Below are positions 55,160-61,531 of a stretch of DNA of 61,531 nucleotides, piece by piece. Both the position numbers and the translations under genes were made by a program. Under the pieces are notes generated by a model. It did not search any database. It was not told the origin of the DNA and worked only from the letters and a program-made list of their open reading frames with translations. This stretch comes from DATEBA01 sp035288045. Its GTDB lineage: Bacteria; Actinomycetota; UBA4738; HRBIN12. Numbering within the stretch: position 1 is the first letter of the stretch; every line of letters starts with the position of its first letter. The stretch spans positions 1 to 61,531 of the forward strand of contig DATEBA010000071.1 in assembly GCA_035288045.1 (NCBI GenBank), read 5' to 3'.

Positions 55160-56391
55160 GGAGATACCTGCGCCTGCTGGCGCTGCTCTCGGCGGTTGCG
55201 TTCGTAGCCGCCGCGTGCACCAAGGAGGAGACGCCGACCCCGGTGGATGGAGAGGAGCATGCACCGGGCGGCATGATTACCTCGATCGGCGAGGGCGAGG
55301 GTGAGGTGAACATCCTGGCGTGGGTCGGTTACATCGAGGACGGCTCGACCAGCGAGGCCTACGACTGGGTCACCCAGTTCGAGGCCGACACCGGCTGCCA
55401 GGTGAACGTCACGGTCGCCAACACCTCCGACGAGATGGCGTCGCTCATGCAGGAGGGCTCGGGGCTTGACCTCGTCACCGCCTCGGGAGACTCGAGCCTC
55501 CGACTGATCTCCGGCGACACGGTTCAGCCGGTGAACGTCGATCTGATCGAGGGGTACGACACGATCGACGAACGGCTCCAGAACGCGCCCTGGCACACCG
55601 TGGACAAGGACGGCGACGGCGAGGCGGAGCACTACGGGGTCCCGTACCAGTGGGGCTCCGACGTCCTCATGTACAACACGGACGTTTTCGGGGACGAGCC
55701 TCCGGACAGCTGGAGCGTCGTGTTCGAGGAGCAGAACCTTCCCGACGGCAAGTCGAACGCGGGGAGGATCGAGGCCTACGACGGAGCCATCGCTCTAGCC
55801 TCGGTGGCGCTGTACGTGAAGGCCACCCAGCCGGACCTCGGGATCGACGATCCCTACGCGCTAACCCGCGATCAGTTCGACGCGGTGCTCGAGGCGGCCC
55901 GTCAGCAGCGGGAGCTCGTCTTCCGGTACTGGCACGACGCCTACGTCCAGATGGACGACTTCAAGAAAGAAGGGGTCGTCGCCAGCACGTCGTGGCCGTT
56001 CCAGGCGAACTGGCTCAAGTTCTTCGAGGAGGAGCCGATCGGCAGCGTCATCCCCAAGGAGGGGGCTACCGGGTGGGCCGACACGACGATGATGCACGTC
56101 GACGCCCCGCACCCGAACTGCGCCTACGAGTGGATGAATTGGTCGATCACGCCGAAGCTCCAGGGCGACCTGGCTTCGTGGTTCGGCTCGGTTCCGGTCG
56201 TGCCGTCGGCCTGCGAGGGCAACGAGCTGCTCGGCGACGATGGTTGCCAGCTGAATGGGATCGACGACTTCGACCAGATCTACTTCTGGAAGACGCCTCA
56301 GGCGGACTGCTTCGTTCCCGGCGGCCCGCCGGATTGCGTGCCGTACTACGAGTGGGTGACGAACTACGTCGCGGTGATCGGCGGTCGTTGA
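55156..56391 (+). CDS. Extracellular solute-binding lipoprotein (polyamine type)
   Basis: 411-aa ligand-capturing lipoprotein of the importer. The lipoprotein signal is short: a basic start, hydrophobic LLALLSAVAFVAAAC with the lipobox Cys at about residue 21, then an acidic linker. The mature part matches family 1/PotD-like binding proteins: VNILAWVGYIEDGSTSEAYD, FEADTGCQVNVTVANTSDEM, YQWGSDVLMYNTDVFGDEP, FKKEGVVASTSWPFQANWLK and CAYEWMNWSITPKLQGD. Several extra cysteines in the C-terminal part could form disulfides. The ATG overlaps the ATPase stop. A strong hairpin follows the stop. Confidence 0.88.
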   Translation: MRRYLRLLALLSAVAFVAAACTKEETPTPVDGEEHAPGGMITSIGEGEGEVNILAWVGYIEDGSTSEAYDWVTQFEADTGCQVNVTVANTSDEMASLMQEGSGLDLVTASGDSSLRLISGDTVQPVNVDLIEGYDTIDERLQNAPWHTVDKDGDGEAEHYGVPYQWGSDVLMYNTDVFGDEPPDSWSVVFEEQNLPDGKSNAGRIEAYDGAIALASVALYVKATQPDLGIDDPYALTRDQFDAVLEAARQQRELVFRYWHDAYVQMDDFKKEGVVASTSWPFQANWLKFFEEEPIGSVIPKEGATGWADTTMMHVDAPHPNCAYEWMNWSITPKLQGDLASWFGSVPVVPSACEGNELLGDDGCQLNGIDDFDQIYFWKTPQADCFVPGGPPDCVPYYEWVTNYVAVIGGR

Positions 56392-56404
56392 CCCGCGGAC
56401 GCGT

Positions 56405-56432
56405 GGGGTGGGGCCCGGCCGGGTCCCACCCC
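56405..56432 (+). terminator. Long GC hairpin inside the importer operon
   Basis: 28 bp that pair end to end as a 14-bp stem with one G-T wobble (56405-56418 with 56419-56432), so the apex must open a few bases. There is no T tract. It lies between the binding-protein and permease genes, where such hairpins often protect the upstream mRNA or reduce downstream transcription; that role is inference. Confidence 0.6.
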
Positions 56433-56449
56433 TCCTGCGGGAGGGCGGC

Positions 56450-57382
56450 GTGACGGTAGTCGGCGAGCGCCCCTCGATCGCGCACAGACTGTCGTCGTTC
56501 TTCTACCGGCACCCGCGGCTCCGGCTCGCCGGTGCGCTCACGCCTGGGATGGCGTGGCTCGGCGTCGTCTACCTCGGGTCTCTCGCGGCGCTCGCCGTCT
56601 ACGGGCTCTACAGGCTGGAGGAGTTCACCGGTCTCGTGGTCCGCGAGCTCGGCCTCGATACGTACCGCCAGCTGTGGGAGCCGGCGAACCGCGACATCAT
56701 CGTCCGGACCACGCTGATGGCGGCGTCGGTGACCGTGGCATGCGGCGTGATCGCGTTCCCGCTCGCCTACTACATGGCTCGGTTCGCCTCGCCGCGGGCC
56801 AAGACCCTTCTGTACGTAGGGGTACTGATGCCGTTGTGGTCCAGCTACCTCGTCCGGGTGCTCTCCTGGAAGCTGATCCTCGCCCGCGACGGGATCGCGA
56901 CTTGGTTCCTGGATCACACGGGCTTGTCCCCGCTCCTCGATCTCCTCCTGAGGACGCCGGCCGTGGGCGGTTCCTCCCTCTCCACTTCTGATATCGGCCG
57001 CTTCGTCGTCTTCGTCTACACGTGGCTGCCCTACATGATCCTGCCCCTGCACGCCGCCCTCGAGCGGGTTCCCGAGTCCTTCGTCGATGCCTCGAGCGAC
57101 CTCGGGGCCAGGCCGCGGCTGACGTTCCGAAGGATCATCCTTCCACTCGCCCTGCCGGGACTCGCCGCAGGGTCGATCTTCACGTTCTCGCTCACGCTCG
57201 GTGACTTCATCATCCCGGGCATCATCGGTGACTCGAGCTACTTCATCGGAGCTCGCGTCCTCCAGGCGACCGGCGTCGAGAGCAACCTGCCGCTCGCCGC
57301 GGCTTTCTCCGTCGTGCCGATGGTGGTGATGGTCCTCTACCTGCTCGGGGCCAAGCGGCTCGGGGCTTTCGAGGCGCTTTGA
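56450..57382 (+). CDS. potB: ABC importer permease (PotB-like)
   Basis: 310-aa inner-membrane permease with about six helices: TPGMAWLGVVYLGSLAALAV, TTLMAASVTVACGVIAFPLA, TLLYVGVLMPLWSSYLVRVL and later ones. The EAA loop that contacts the ATPase is SFVDASSDLGARPRLTFRRI followed by ILPLALPGLAAGSIF. PLWSSYLVRVLSWKLIL is typical of the PotB subfamily. GTG 56450 follows a GGGAGGGC site. The stop overlaps the second permease. Confidence 0.86.
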   Translation: MTVVGERPSIAHRLSSFFYRHPRLRLAGALTPGMAWLGVVYLGSLAALAVYGLYRLEEFTGLVVRELGLDTYRQLWEPANRDIIVRTTLMAASVTVACGVIAFPLAYYMARFASPRAKTLLYVGVLMPLWSSYLVRVLSWKLILARDGIATWFLDHTGLSPLLDLLLRTPAVGGSSLSTSDIGRFVVFVYTWLPYMILPLHAALERVPESFVDASSDLGARPRLTFRRIILPLALPGLAAGSIFTFSLTLGDFIIPGIIGDSSYFIGARVLQATGVESNLPLAAAFSVVPMVVMVLYLLGAKRLGAFEAL

Positions 57383-58173
57383 TGAGGCGCCGAACGCTCG
57401 GTCTCAAGCTGGCCTCCGGAGCGGTCATCCTATTCCAGTACTTCCCGCTGGCCGTGATCTTCCTCTACGCGTTCACAACGGAGTCGGCGGGATTCCGCTT
57501 CCCCCCGCCGGGCCTCACGACGGAATGGTTCGGAGTGACCTTCCGCAACCCGGACATGTGGAAGGCTCTCCGCTTCTCGGTCGAGATCGCGCTGATGGCG
57601 ACCGGCGTGGCCATCCTTTTGGGCAGCTTGCTGGCCGCCGCCGTCTACCGGACGAAGTTCTTCGGCCGCGAGGCCGTCTCGTTCCTGGTCGTGCTCCCGA
57701 TCGCGCTGCCGGGGATCGTGACCGGGATCGCGCTCCGTTCGTCGATCGCGGTGGCGGACATCGACTTCGGACTGCTCACGGTGGTCGCCGGCCACGCGAC
57801 CTTTTGCATCGTGGTGGTCTACAACAACGTGATCGCGAGGTTCCGGCGGCTGTCGCCCTCGCTGGTGGAGGCGTCGGCGGACCTGGGAGCGTCGGGCCTG
57901 CAGACCTTCCGGCACATCCTGCTGCCCAACATCGCGACGGCGCTCTTGGCCGGAGGGCTGCTCTCGTTCGCGCTTTCCTTCGACGAGATCATCGTGACGA
58001 CGTTCACGGCCGGGCAGCTGCAGACGCTCCCGATCTTCATCTTCAAGAGCTTGTTCCGCCCGCGTTCGCAGCCGGTCACGAACGTGGTCGCGATCATGGT
58101 GGTCGCCATCACGTTCCTCCCGATCCTGCTGGCCCAGCGTCTCACCCGCGAGCGGGTGAGCGATACGCGCTAG
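57382..58173 (+). CDS. potC: ABC importer permease (PotC-like)
   Basis: 263-aa second permease of the importer. Six helices, among them VILFQYFPLAVIFLYAFTTE, SVEIALMATGVAILLGSLLA, VSFLVVLPIALPGIVTGIAL and NVVAIMVVAITFLPILLAQ. The EAA loop is SLVEASADLGASGLQTFRHI followed by LLPNIATALLAGGLLSFALS. The ATG overlaps the previous stop by 1 bp. The stop shares a CTAG with the convergent bpa gene. Confidence 0.86.
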   Translation: MRRRTLGLKLASGAVILFQYFPLAVIFLYAFTTESAGFRFPPPGLTTEWFGVTFRNPDMWKALRFSVEIALMATGVAILLGSLLAAAVYRTKFFGREAVSFLVVLPIALPGIVTGIALRSSIAVADIDFGLLTVVAGHATFCIVVVYNNVIARFRRLSPSLVEASADLGASGLQTFRHILLPNIATALLAGGLLSFALSFDEIIVTTFTAGQLQTLPIFIFKSLFRPRSQPVTNVVAIMVVAITFLPILLAQRLTRERVSDTR

Positions 58174-58643
58174 AGATACTGGCCGGGCGTCTCGGGATCG
58201 CCCTGCGGCGGGGGCTGCCCGCCGGGGAGCCCCCGGCGCCGGAGCTCGTCGAACTGCGCGCGCGCGGCCGCCTGTTGGGCGAAGAGCGCGGCCTGGATCC
58301 CGTGGAACAGGCCCTCGAGCCAGCCGACGAGCTGCGCCTGGGCGACGCGGATCTCGGACTCGGAGGGGACGCCCTCCATCGGTGGCGCAAGGGTCGCGAG
58401 CTCCTCCTGGAGGTCGGGCGAGAGGATCTCACGCAGCTCGCCGACCGACCTGTCGTAGATCTGGCGGAGCCGGATCCGGCCGGGCTCGTCGAGGGAGGCC
58501 TGGCGGGTCTCGTCCAGGAGCTCACGGACCATGCTCGCGATCCGGAGGAGCTTCGTCGGCTCCGTGATCGTCTCCTGCCTGCCCTCGCGCTCCTGCGGGG
58601 TCCCGGGGCCCGGCACGTCCTGGGGGTTCACGTTCACGTCCAC
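58170..58643 (-). CDS. bpa: Bacterial proteasome activator Bpa
   Basis: 157 aa; caps the 20S proteasome and opens it for ATP-independent degradation. The core matches mycobacterial Bpa (Rv3780) closely: TEPTKLLRIASMVRELLDE, LDEPGRIRLRQIYDRSVGEL, PSESEIRVAQAQLVGWLEGL and FHGIQAALFAQQAAARAQ. The protein ends in GQYL, the hydrophobic-Tyr-X tail that docks in the alpha-ring. GTG 58643 lies 6 nt after a TACCGT hexamer, so the mRNA is probably leaderless with its own promoter in a 24-bp gap. It implies that prcA/prcB exist elsewhere. Confidence 0.94.
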   Translation of the reverse strand: MDVNVNPQDVPGPGTPQEREGRQETITEPTKLLRIASMVRELLDETRQASLDEPGRIRLRQIYDRSVGELREILSPDLQEELATLAPPMEGVPSESEIRVAQAQLVGWLEGLFHGIQAALFAQQAAARAQFDELRRRGLPGGQPPPQGDPETPGQYL

Positions 58644-58649
58644 GGCTCC

Positions 58650-58655
58650 ACGGTA
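58650..58655 (-). promoter_or_regulatory. Putative -10 (TACCGT) of bpa, leaderless spacing
   Basis: On the minus strand TACCGT ends 6 nt before the bpa GTG, within the 24 bp after the upstream gene's stop. Confidence 0.45.
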
Positions 58656-58667
58656 ACAGCAGGGTAC

Positions 58668-59159
58668 TCAGAAGGGCTTGAAGACCATGAGCCAGAGGAT
58701 CGCGAGAAGCCCGCCGCCGCCGAGCAGAGCGATGGCCTCGGGACGTCGCGAGCGGAGCAGCGACTCGAGCTCCTCAGGCTGCGTCGGCGGACCCGGGGCG
58801 ACCCCCTTGCGGGCCTGGTCCCAGGTCGGGGCCCCGACCGCCTCGCGGATCCGGTTGTAGTAGGTGGCCGCGAGCGGGGTCATCGCGCCCATGATCGCGA
58901 CGAGCAGGACGAGCGACGCCCAGATCCACCCCTCGTCCCAAAGCCCCTCGATGGAGGCTCCGACGATGCCGGCGACGAGCAGGACGAGGAACCCGATGCC
59001 CATCGCCCACAAGGTGGAGCTCGACAGATCGAGGATGGCGGCGATCCGCGCCGGGTCCCGCTCCCTGCGGACCCGGAACATCATCGTGGCCGAGGCGCCG
59101 TGCGCGAGCGCGAAGGCGAACCCTCCGGCGATGTGCAGGAACAGCCAGAACCGCTGCAC
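58668..59159 (-). CDS. Membrane protein, DUF2269-like
   Basis: 163 aa with four membrane helices: FWLFLHIAGGFAFALAHGAS, TLWAMGIGFLVLLVAGIVGA, GWIWASLVLLVAIMGAMTPL and ALLGGGGLLAILWLMVFKPF at the C-terminus. The LHIAGGFAFALAHG motif with two histidines resembles DUF2269-type predicted membrane proteins. GTG 59159 is chosen because GGAGGTGAT, a full anti-16S match, lies just upstream; the very long open frame beyond is a shadow of the peptidase gene. Function unknown. Confidence 0.72.
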   Translation of the reverse strand: MQRFWLFLHIAGGFAFALAHGASATMMFRVRRERDPARIAAILDLSSSTLWAMGIGFLVLLVAGIVGASIEGLWDEGWIWASLVLLVAIMGAMTPLAATYYNRIREAVGAPTWDQARKGVAPGPPTQPEELESLLRSRRPEAIALLGGGGLLAILWLMVFKPF

Positions 59160-59212
59160 CGCATCACCTCCCCCGGGCGGGAGCATACCGACGAGGGGGA
59201 AGCCGCGCCAGG

Positions 59213-60547
59213 CTAGAGGCCGAGTCGAGCGAGAAGGAGAGCCTCGGCCAGGGCCGCCCGCTCTATCTCGGCCATGTCCACGCTCTCGTTCTGCGCGTGG
59301 GTGTTCGAGCGGTCGTCCATCGCACCCATCATGAGGATCTCGGCCTTCGGGAAGATCTCCGCCAGTATGGGGATGAGCGGCACCGAGCCCCCCCCACCCA
59401 TCTCGACGGCCGGCTTGCCGTAGGCTTCTTCGAGCGCGGCCCGTGCGGCCGCATACGCGGGGCCGTCGGCGGAGACCGCCGCTCCGAGCGCCGGCTGACC
59501 CCTCGTGACTGTCACGCGCGCACCCCACGGCGTCGCGGCCTCCAGATGCGCCGACAGGAGGTCGAGCGCCCGCTCGGGTTCCTCGTTCGGAGGGATCCGC
59601 AGGCTGACCTTCGCCCGTGCCCGGTCGACGAGTATGTTCCTCGCGCCGTGCACCGGGGGCGCGTCGAGGCCGATCACGCTCACCGCCGGCTTGGCCCATA
59701 TGCGCTGCGCCAGCGACCCCTCGCCCACCAGGTCCACGCCGTCTAGGACGGTCGCCTCCTGACGGAAGAGGTCCTCCGGGTAGTCGGCACCCGTCCACGG
59801 CATCGTCGCCAGCCCCTCGACGGCGCAGCCGCCCCGGTCGTCGTGGAGAGTAGCGAGCACCCGGATCAGCGCAACCAGCGCGTCCGGCGCTGCCCCCCCG
59901 TAGCTTCCGCTGTGAACCGGCAGGCCGAGCGTTTGCAGCTCGATCGTGCAGTCGACGACGCCGCGGAGCGTGGTGCACAGTGTGGGCTCGCCGGTCCTCC
60001 AGTTCCCCGAGTCGGCGACGACTATCACGTCGGCGGCCAGCAGGTCGGAGCTGTTGCGCACGAGCTTCGGGAGATGCTCGATCGTCGCCTCCTCCTCGCC
60101 CTCTATCAGGACCTTCACTCCCACAGGCGGGTGGCCGTCGAAGGCGCGCAGCGCGGCAGCGTGCAGCACGATGCCCGACTTGTCGTCCGAGGTGCCGCGA
60201 CCGAAGAGTCGGCCGTCGCGCTCCACCGGCTCGAACGGCGGGGTGTCCCAGAGCTCCTCGGGCCCTGCGGGCTGGACGTCGTGGTGCGCGTAGAGCAGCA
60301 CGGTCTGGGCTCCTTCCGGCGCCGGGATCTCGCCGAACACCGCGGGGTGGTCGCTCGGCAACTCCAAGAGACGAACCCCGCCGCAGCCCGCCGCGCGAAG
60401 GATTTCCGCGGTCACCTCCGCCGACTCCCTGACCGGTTCCGTGTTGAATCCCTCGAACGCCACCGAGGGGATCCGGACGAGGCGCTCGAGCTCCTCCCTC
60501 GCCCGAGGCATCTCTTCGGCGATGGCGCGCCTCATCCCGTCGCTCAT
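59213..60547 (-). CDS. M20-family dipeptidase
   Basis: 444 aa zinc peptidase with catalytic and lid domains. Metal and catalytic motifs: VLLYAHHDVQPAGPEELWDT (His and Asp), GRGTSDDKSGIVLHAAAL, VLIEGEEEATIEHLPKLV (catalytic Glu), VIVVADSGNWRTGEPTLCTT and the C-terminal DDRSNTHAQNESVDMAEIE histidine. LGLPVHSGSYGGAAPDALVA belongs to the lid. This matches dipeptidases acting on Xaa-Xaa or N-acyl amino acids; substrate open. ATG 60547 is chosen; a TATCGT hexamer lies 8 nt before it. Confidence 0.9.
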   Translation of the reverse strand: MSDGMRRAIAEEMPRAREELERLVRIPSVAFEGFNTEPVRESAEVTAEILRAAGCGGVRLLELPSDHPAVFGEIPAPEGAQTVLLYAHHDVQPAGPEELWDTPPFEPVERDGRLFGRGTSDDKSGIVLHAAALRAFDGHPPVGVKVLIEGEEEATIEHLPKLVRNSSDLLAADVIVVADSGNWRTGEPTLCTTLRGVVDCTIELQTLGLPVHSGSYGGAAPDALVALIRVLATLHDDRGGCAVEGLATMPWTGADYPEDLFRQEATVLDGVDLVGEGSLAQRIWAKPAVSVIGLDAPPVHGARNILVDRARAKVSLRIPPNEEPERALDLLSAHLEAATPWGARVTVTRGQPALGAAVSADGPAYAAARAALEEAYGKPAVEMGGGGSVPLIPILAEIFPKAEILMMGAMDDRSNTHAQNESVDMAEIERAALAEALLLARLGL

Positions 60548-60677
60548 CGGCGCGAACGATACCGTTCGGAGGACGCGACGGCACGGCCCTGAAGGTCCCG
60601 CGTCGGAGGGGTCGTCCGGCCGTCGCCGGTCGCTCGTGCGTGTTCCCATGCTTCCGGTGGAACCCAGGAGGTGCACT

Positions 60678-61058
60678 ATGAAGGTAGGAACGCTCTGCAG
60701 GCACGAGGTCATGACCGCAGGCCCTGAGGACAGCCTTGCAGACGTGGCGAGCAGGATGCAGTACAACGAGGTGAGCGCTCTGGCCGTCTTCGAGGACGAG
60801 AACCTGGTGGGGATCGTGACCGAGCGCGATCTCGTCCGGGCGATGGCCGAGGGCGTCGATCCCGCCGGCACGGCCGTCGTCGTCTACATGACGCCGGATC
60901 CCTTGACGATCGACGAGGACGCAGAGGCGGCCGAGGCGGCGGCCTTCATGCTGAAGGTCGGCGCCCGGCATCTGCCGGTCGTGGACGGCGGGCGGGTCGT
61001 TGGGATGATCTCCGCCCGCGACCTCCTCGAGGCCGAGGCGCAGGCCGATCCGGGTTAG
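60678..61058 (+). CDS. Tandem CBS-domain protein
   Basis: 126 aa, a single CBS pair (Bateman module): VGTLCRHEVMTAGPEDSLAD to VGIVTERDLVRAMAEGVDP, and VVYMTPDPLTIDEDAEAAEA to VVGMISARDLLEAEAQ. Such modules bind AMP, ATP or other adenosine ligands as dimers. No enzyme or channel domain is fused. ATG 60678 has a CAGGAGGTGC ribosome site. The stop shares TTAG with the convergent gene. Confidence 0.88.
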   Translation: MKVGTLCRHEVMTAGPEDSLADVASRMQYNEVSALAVFEDENLVGIVTERDLVRAMAEGVDPAGTAVVVYMTPDPLTIDEDAEAAEAAAFMLKVGARHLPVVDGGRVVGMISARDLLEAEAQADPG

Positions 61059-61531
61059 GCCATCGGCGATCCGGGAGTGAGCCGCCAGTCGTAGGGGCTC
61101 ACGTAGTTCACGAGCGCGTGCATGTAGTTCGAACGCTCGAAGGCGATCGGGTCGTCGCACTTCGCCTGGCTCATGCTCCCCTTCATCTGCTCGACGGACT
61201 CGTAGTCGTTCTCCTCCAGCCAGGTGCGGATGCCGTCGAGCACGTTCGTCAGGTGCTCGGGGCCGTGCTGGATCAGCGCCGAGGCCATCATCGTCACGTC
61301 GGCGCCGGCGAGCAGGAGCTTCAGCGCGCCGTCGGCGCCGTGAACCCCCGACGTCGCCGCGAGGCTGGCGCCGACCCTCCCGTGCAGGATCGCGATCCAT
61401 CGGAGCGGTAGTCTGAGCTCGTCGGGCGTGGAGAGCCGGAGGGTGGGATCGGTTCGCAGCGCCTCCAGGTCGATATCCGGCTGGAGGAAGCGGTTGAACA
61501 GGACCAGTCCGTCCGCGCCGGCCTGCGCGAG
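61055..61531 (-). CDS. Dihydroorotate dehydrogenase-like protein, 5' truncated
   Basis: The frame is open to the end of the window; 158 residues are visible and the start lies beyond. The visible part is the C-terminal half of an FMN-binding TIM barrel: AGADGLVLFNRFLQPDIDLE, LHGRVGASLAATSGVHGADG, ALKLLLAGADVTMMASALIQ and HGPEHLTNVLDGIRTWLEEN. This is the DHODH-like group often found beside unrelated genes and distinct from pyrD at 52989. The tail with CDDPIAFERSNYMHALVNYV is characteristic of that group. Its substrate may be dihydropyrimidine-like, unproven. Confidence 0.82.
   Translation of the reverse strand, partial: LAQAGADGLVLFNRFLQPDIDLEALRTDPTLRLSTPDELRLPLRWIAILHGRVGASLAATSGVHGADGALKLLLAGADVTMMASALIQHGPEHLTNVLDGIRTWLEENDYESVEQMKGSMSQAKCDDPIAFERSNYMHALVNYVSPYDWRLTPGSPMA

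Noticed and set aside
57525..59216. 563-codon plus-strand open frame
   Set aside because: It is antisense to bpa and the membrane protein and out of frame with the permease; the composition is Gly/Arg-rich with no recognisable domain.
58668..61400. 910-codon open frame on the minus strand
   Set aside because: Only its last 163 codons (from GTG 59159) look like a protein. The rest is an Arg/Gly-rich shadow of the M20 peptidase and neighbours.
1..61531. CRISPR arrays, insertion sequences, rRNA genes
   Set aside because: No regularly spaced repeats, transposase motifs or rRNA-like sequence were seen when reading the window.

Overview
This is a contiguous, gene-dense chromosomal stretch of a very GC-rich bacterium. 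Nearly every third codon position is G or C, and GTG starts are common. Several families place it in the Actinomycetota: a WhiB1-like Fe-S regulator, a bacterial proteasome activator (Bpa) ending in GQYL, a SigR/RsrA-type redox sigma and anti-sigma pair, LigD in Pol-PE-Lig order with Ku, UPF0182, DUF2342, and an Rv3412-like DUF5319 protein. No rRNA, insertion sequence, phage or CRISPR was seen, so this is core chromosome rather than an island. The exact class cannot be fixed from this window; an uncultivated lineage is my inference.

Layout. 1-4005: end of an arginine operon (argD-argR-argG-argH, each overlapping the next by 4 bp). 4047-7838: a cupin, an ABC-2 exporter pair, a PIG-L deacetylase and a DUF5319 zinc protein. 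7757-11517: bacterial NHEJ (ligD on the minus strand, a small membrane protein, ku). 11555-14399: nitrogen signalling (glnB-glnD). 14391-19001: small enzymes, a histidine phosphatase, an SCP2 protein, a thioesterase and upp. 19025-20232: aroF (DAHP synthase) behind a clear aromatic-residue leader peptide and attenuator. 20236-25013: two minus-strand genes, moaE, an mreB-like gene and a PDZ-Lon protease. 25080-30391: UPF0182, a possible 59-aa ORF, an initiator tRNA, a cyclic-nucleotide domain protein, a hydrolase and an unusual GT2 protein.

30388-37137: ftsH, the sigR-rsrA pair, a second PIG-L enzyme, an aminotransferase, an S51-like peptidase, the wreck of a nitrilase gene, nth and whiB1. 37298-49348: secreted or envelope proteins (BNR, PGRP amidase, RTX-like), a class III aminotransferase, a family 5 UDG, MgtC, an ABC exporter, GNAT, MarR, a PGI-like protein and a VIT transporter. 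49443-53981: LURP-one, AI-2E permease, DUF309, a methyltransferase, and divergent pyrE/pyrD. 54044-58173: a complete polyamine-type ABC importer. 58170-61531: bpa, a membrane protein, an M20 dipeptidase, a CBS protein and a truncated DHODH-like gene.

Two architectural themes recur. First, at least 14 first genes of transcription units have a TANNNT hexamer exactly 6 or 7 nt before an ATG or GTG, which predicts leaderless mRNAs. Second, convergent genes usually leave no space for a terminator, and six pairs end on one shared CTAG tetranucleotide. Only a few intrinsic terminator-like hairpins exist (17073, 19141, 28186, 39272). The best candidate for a specific regulatory system is the aroF attenuator at 19025-19206, whose competing hairpins can be drawn base by base.
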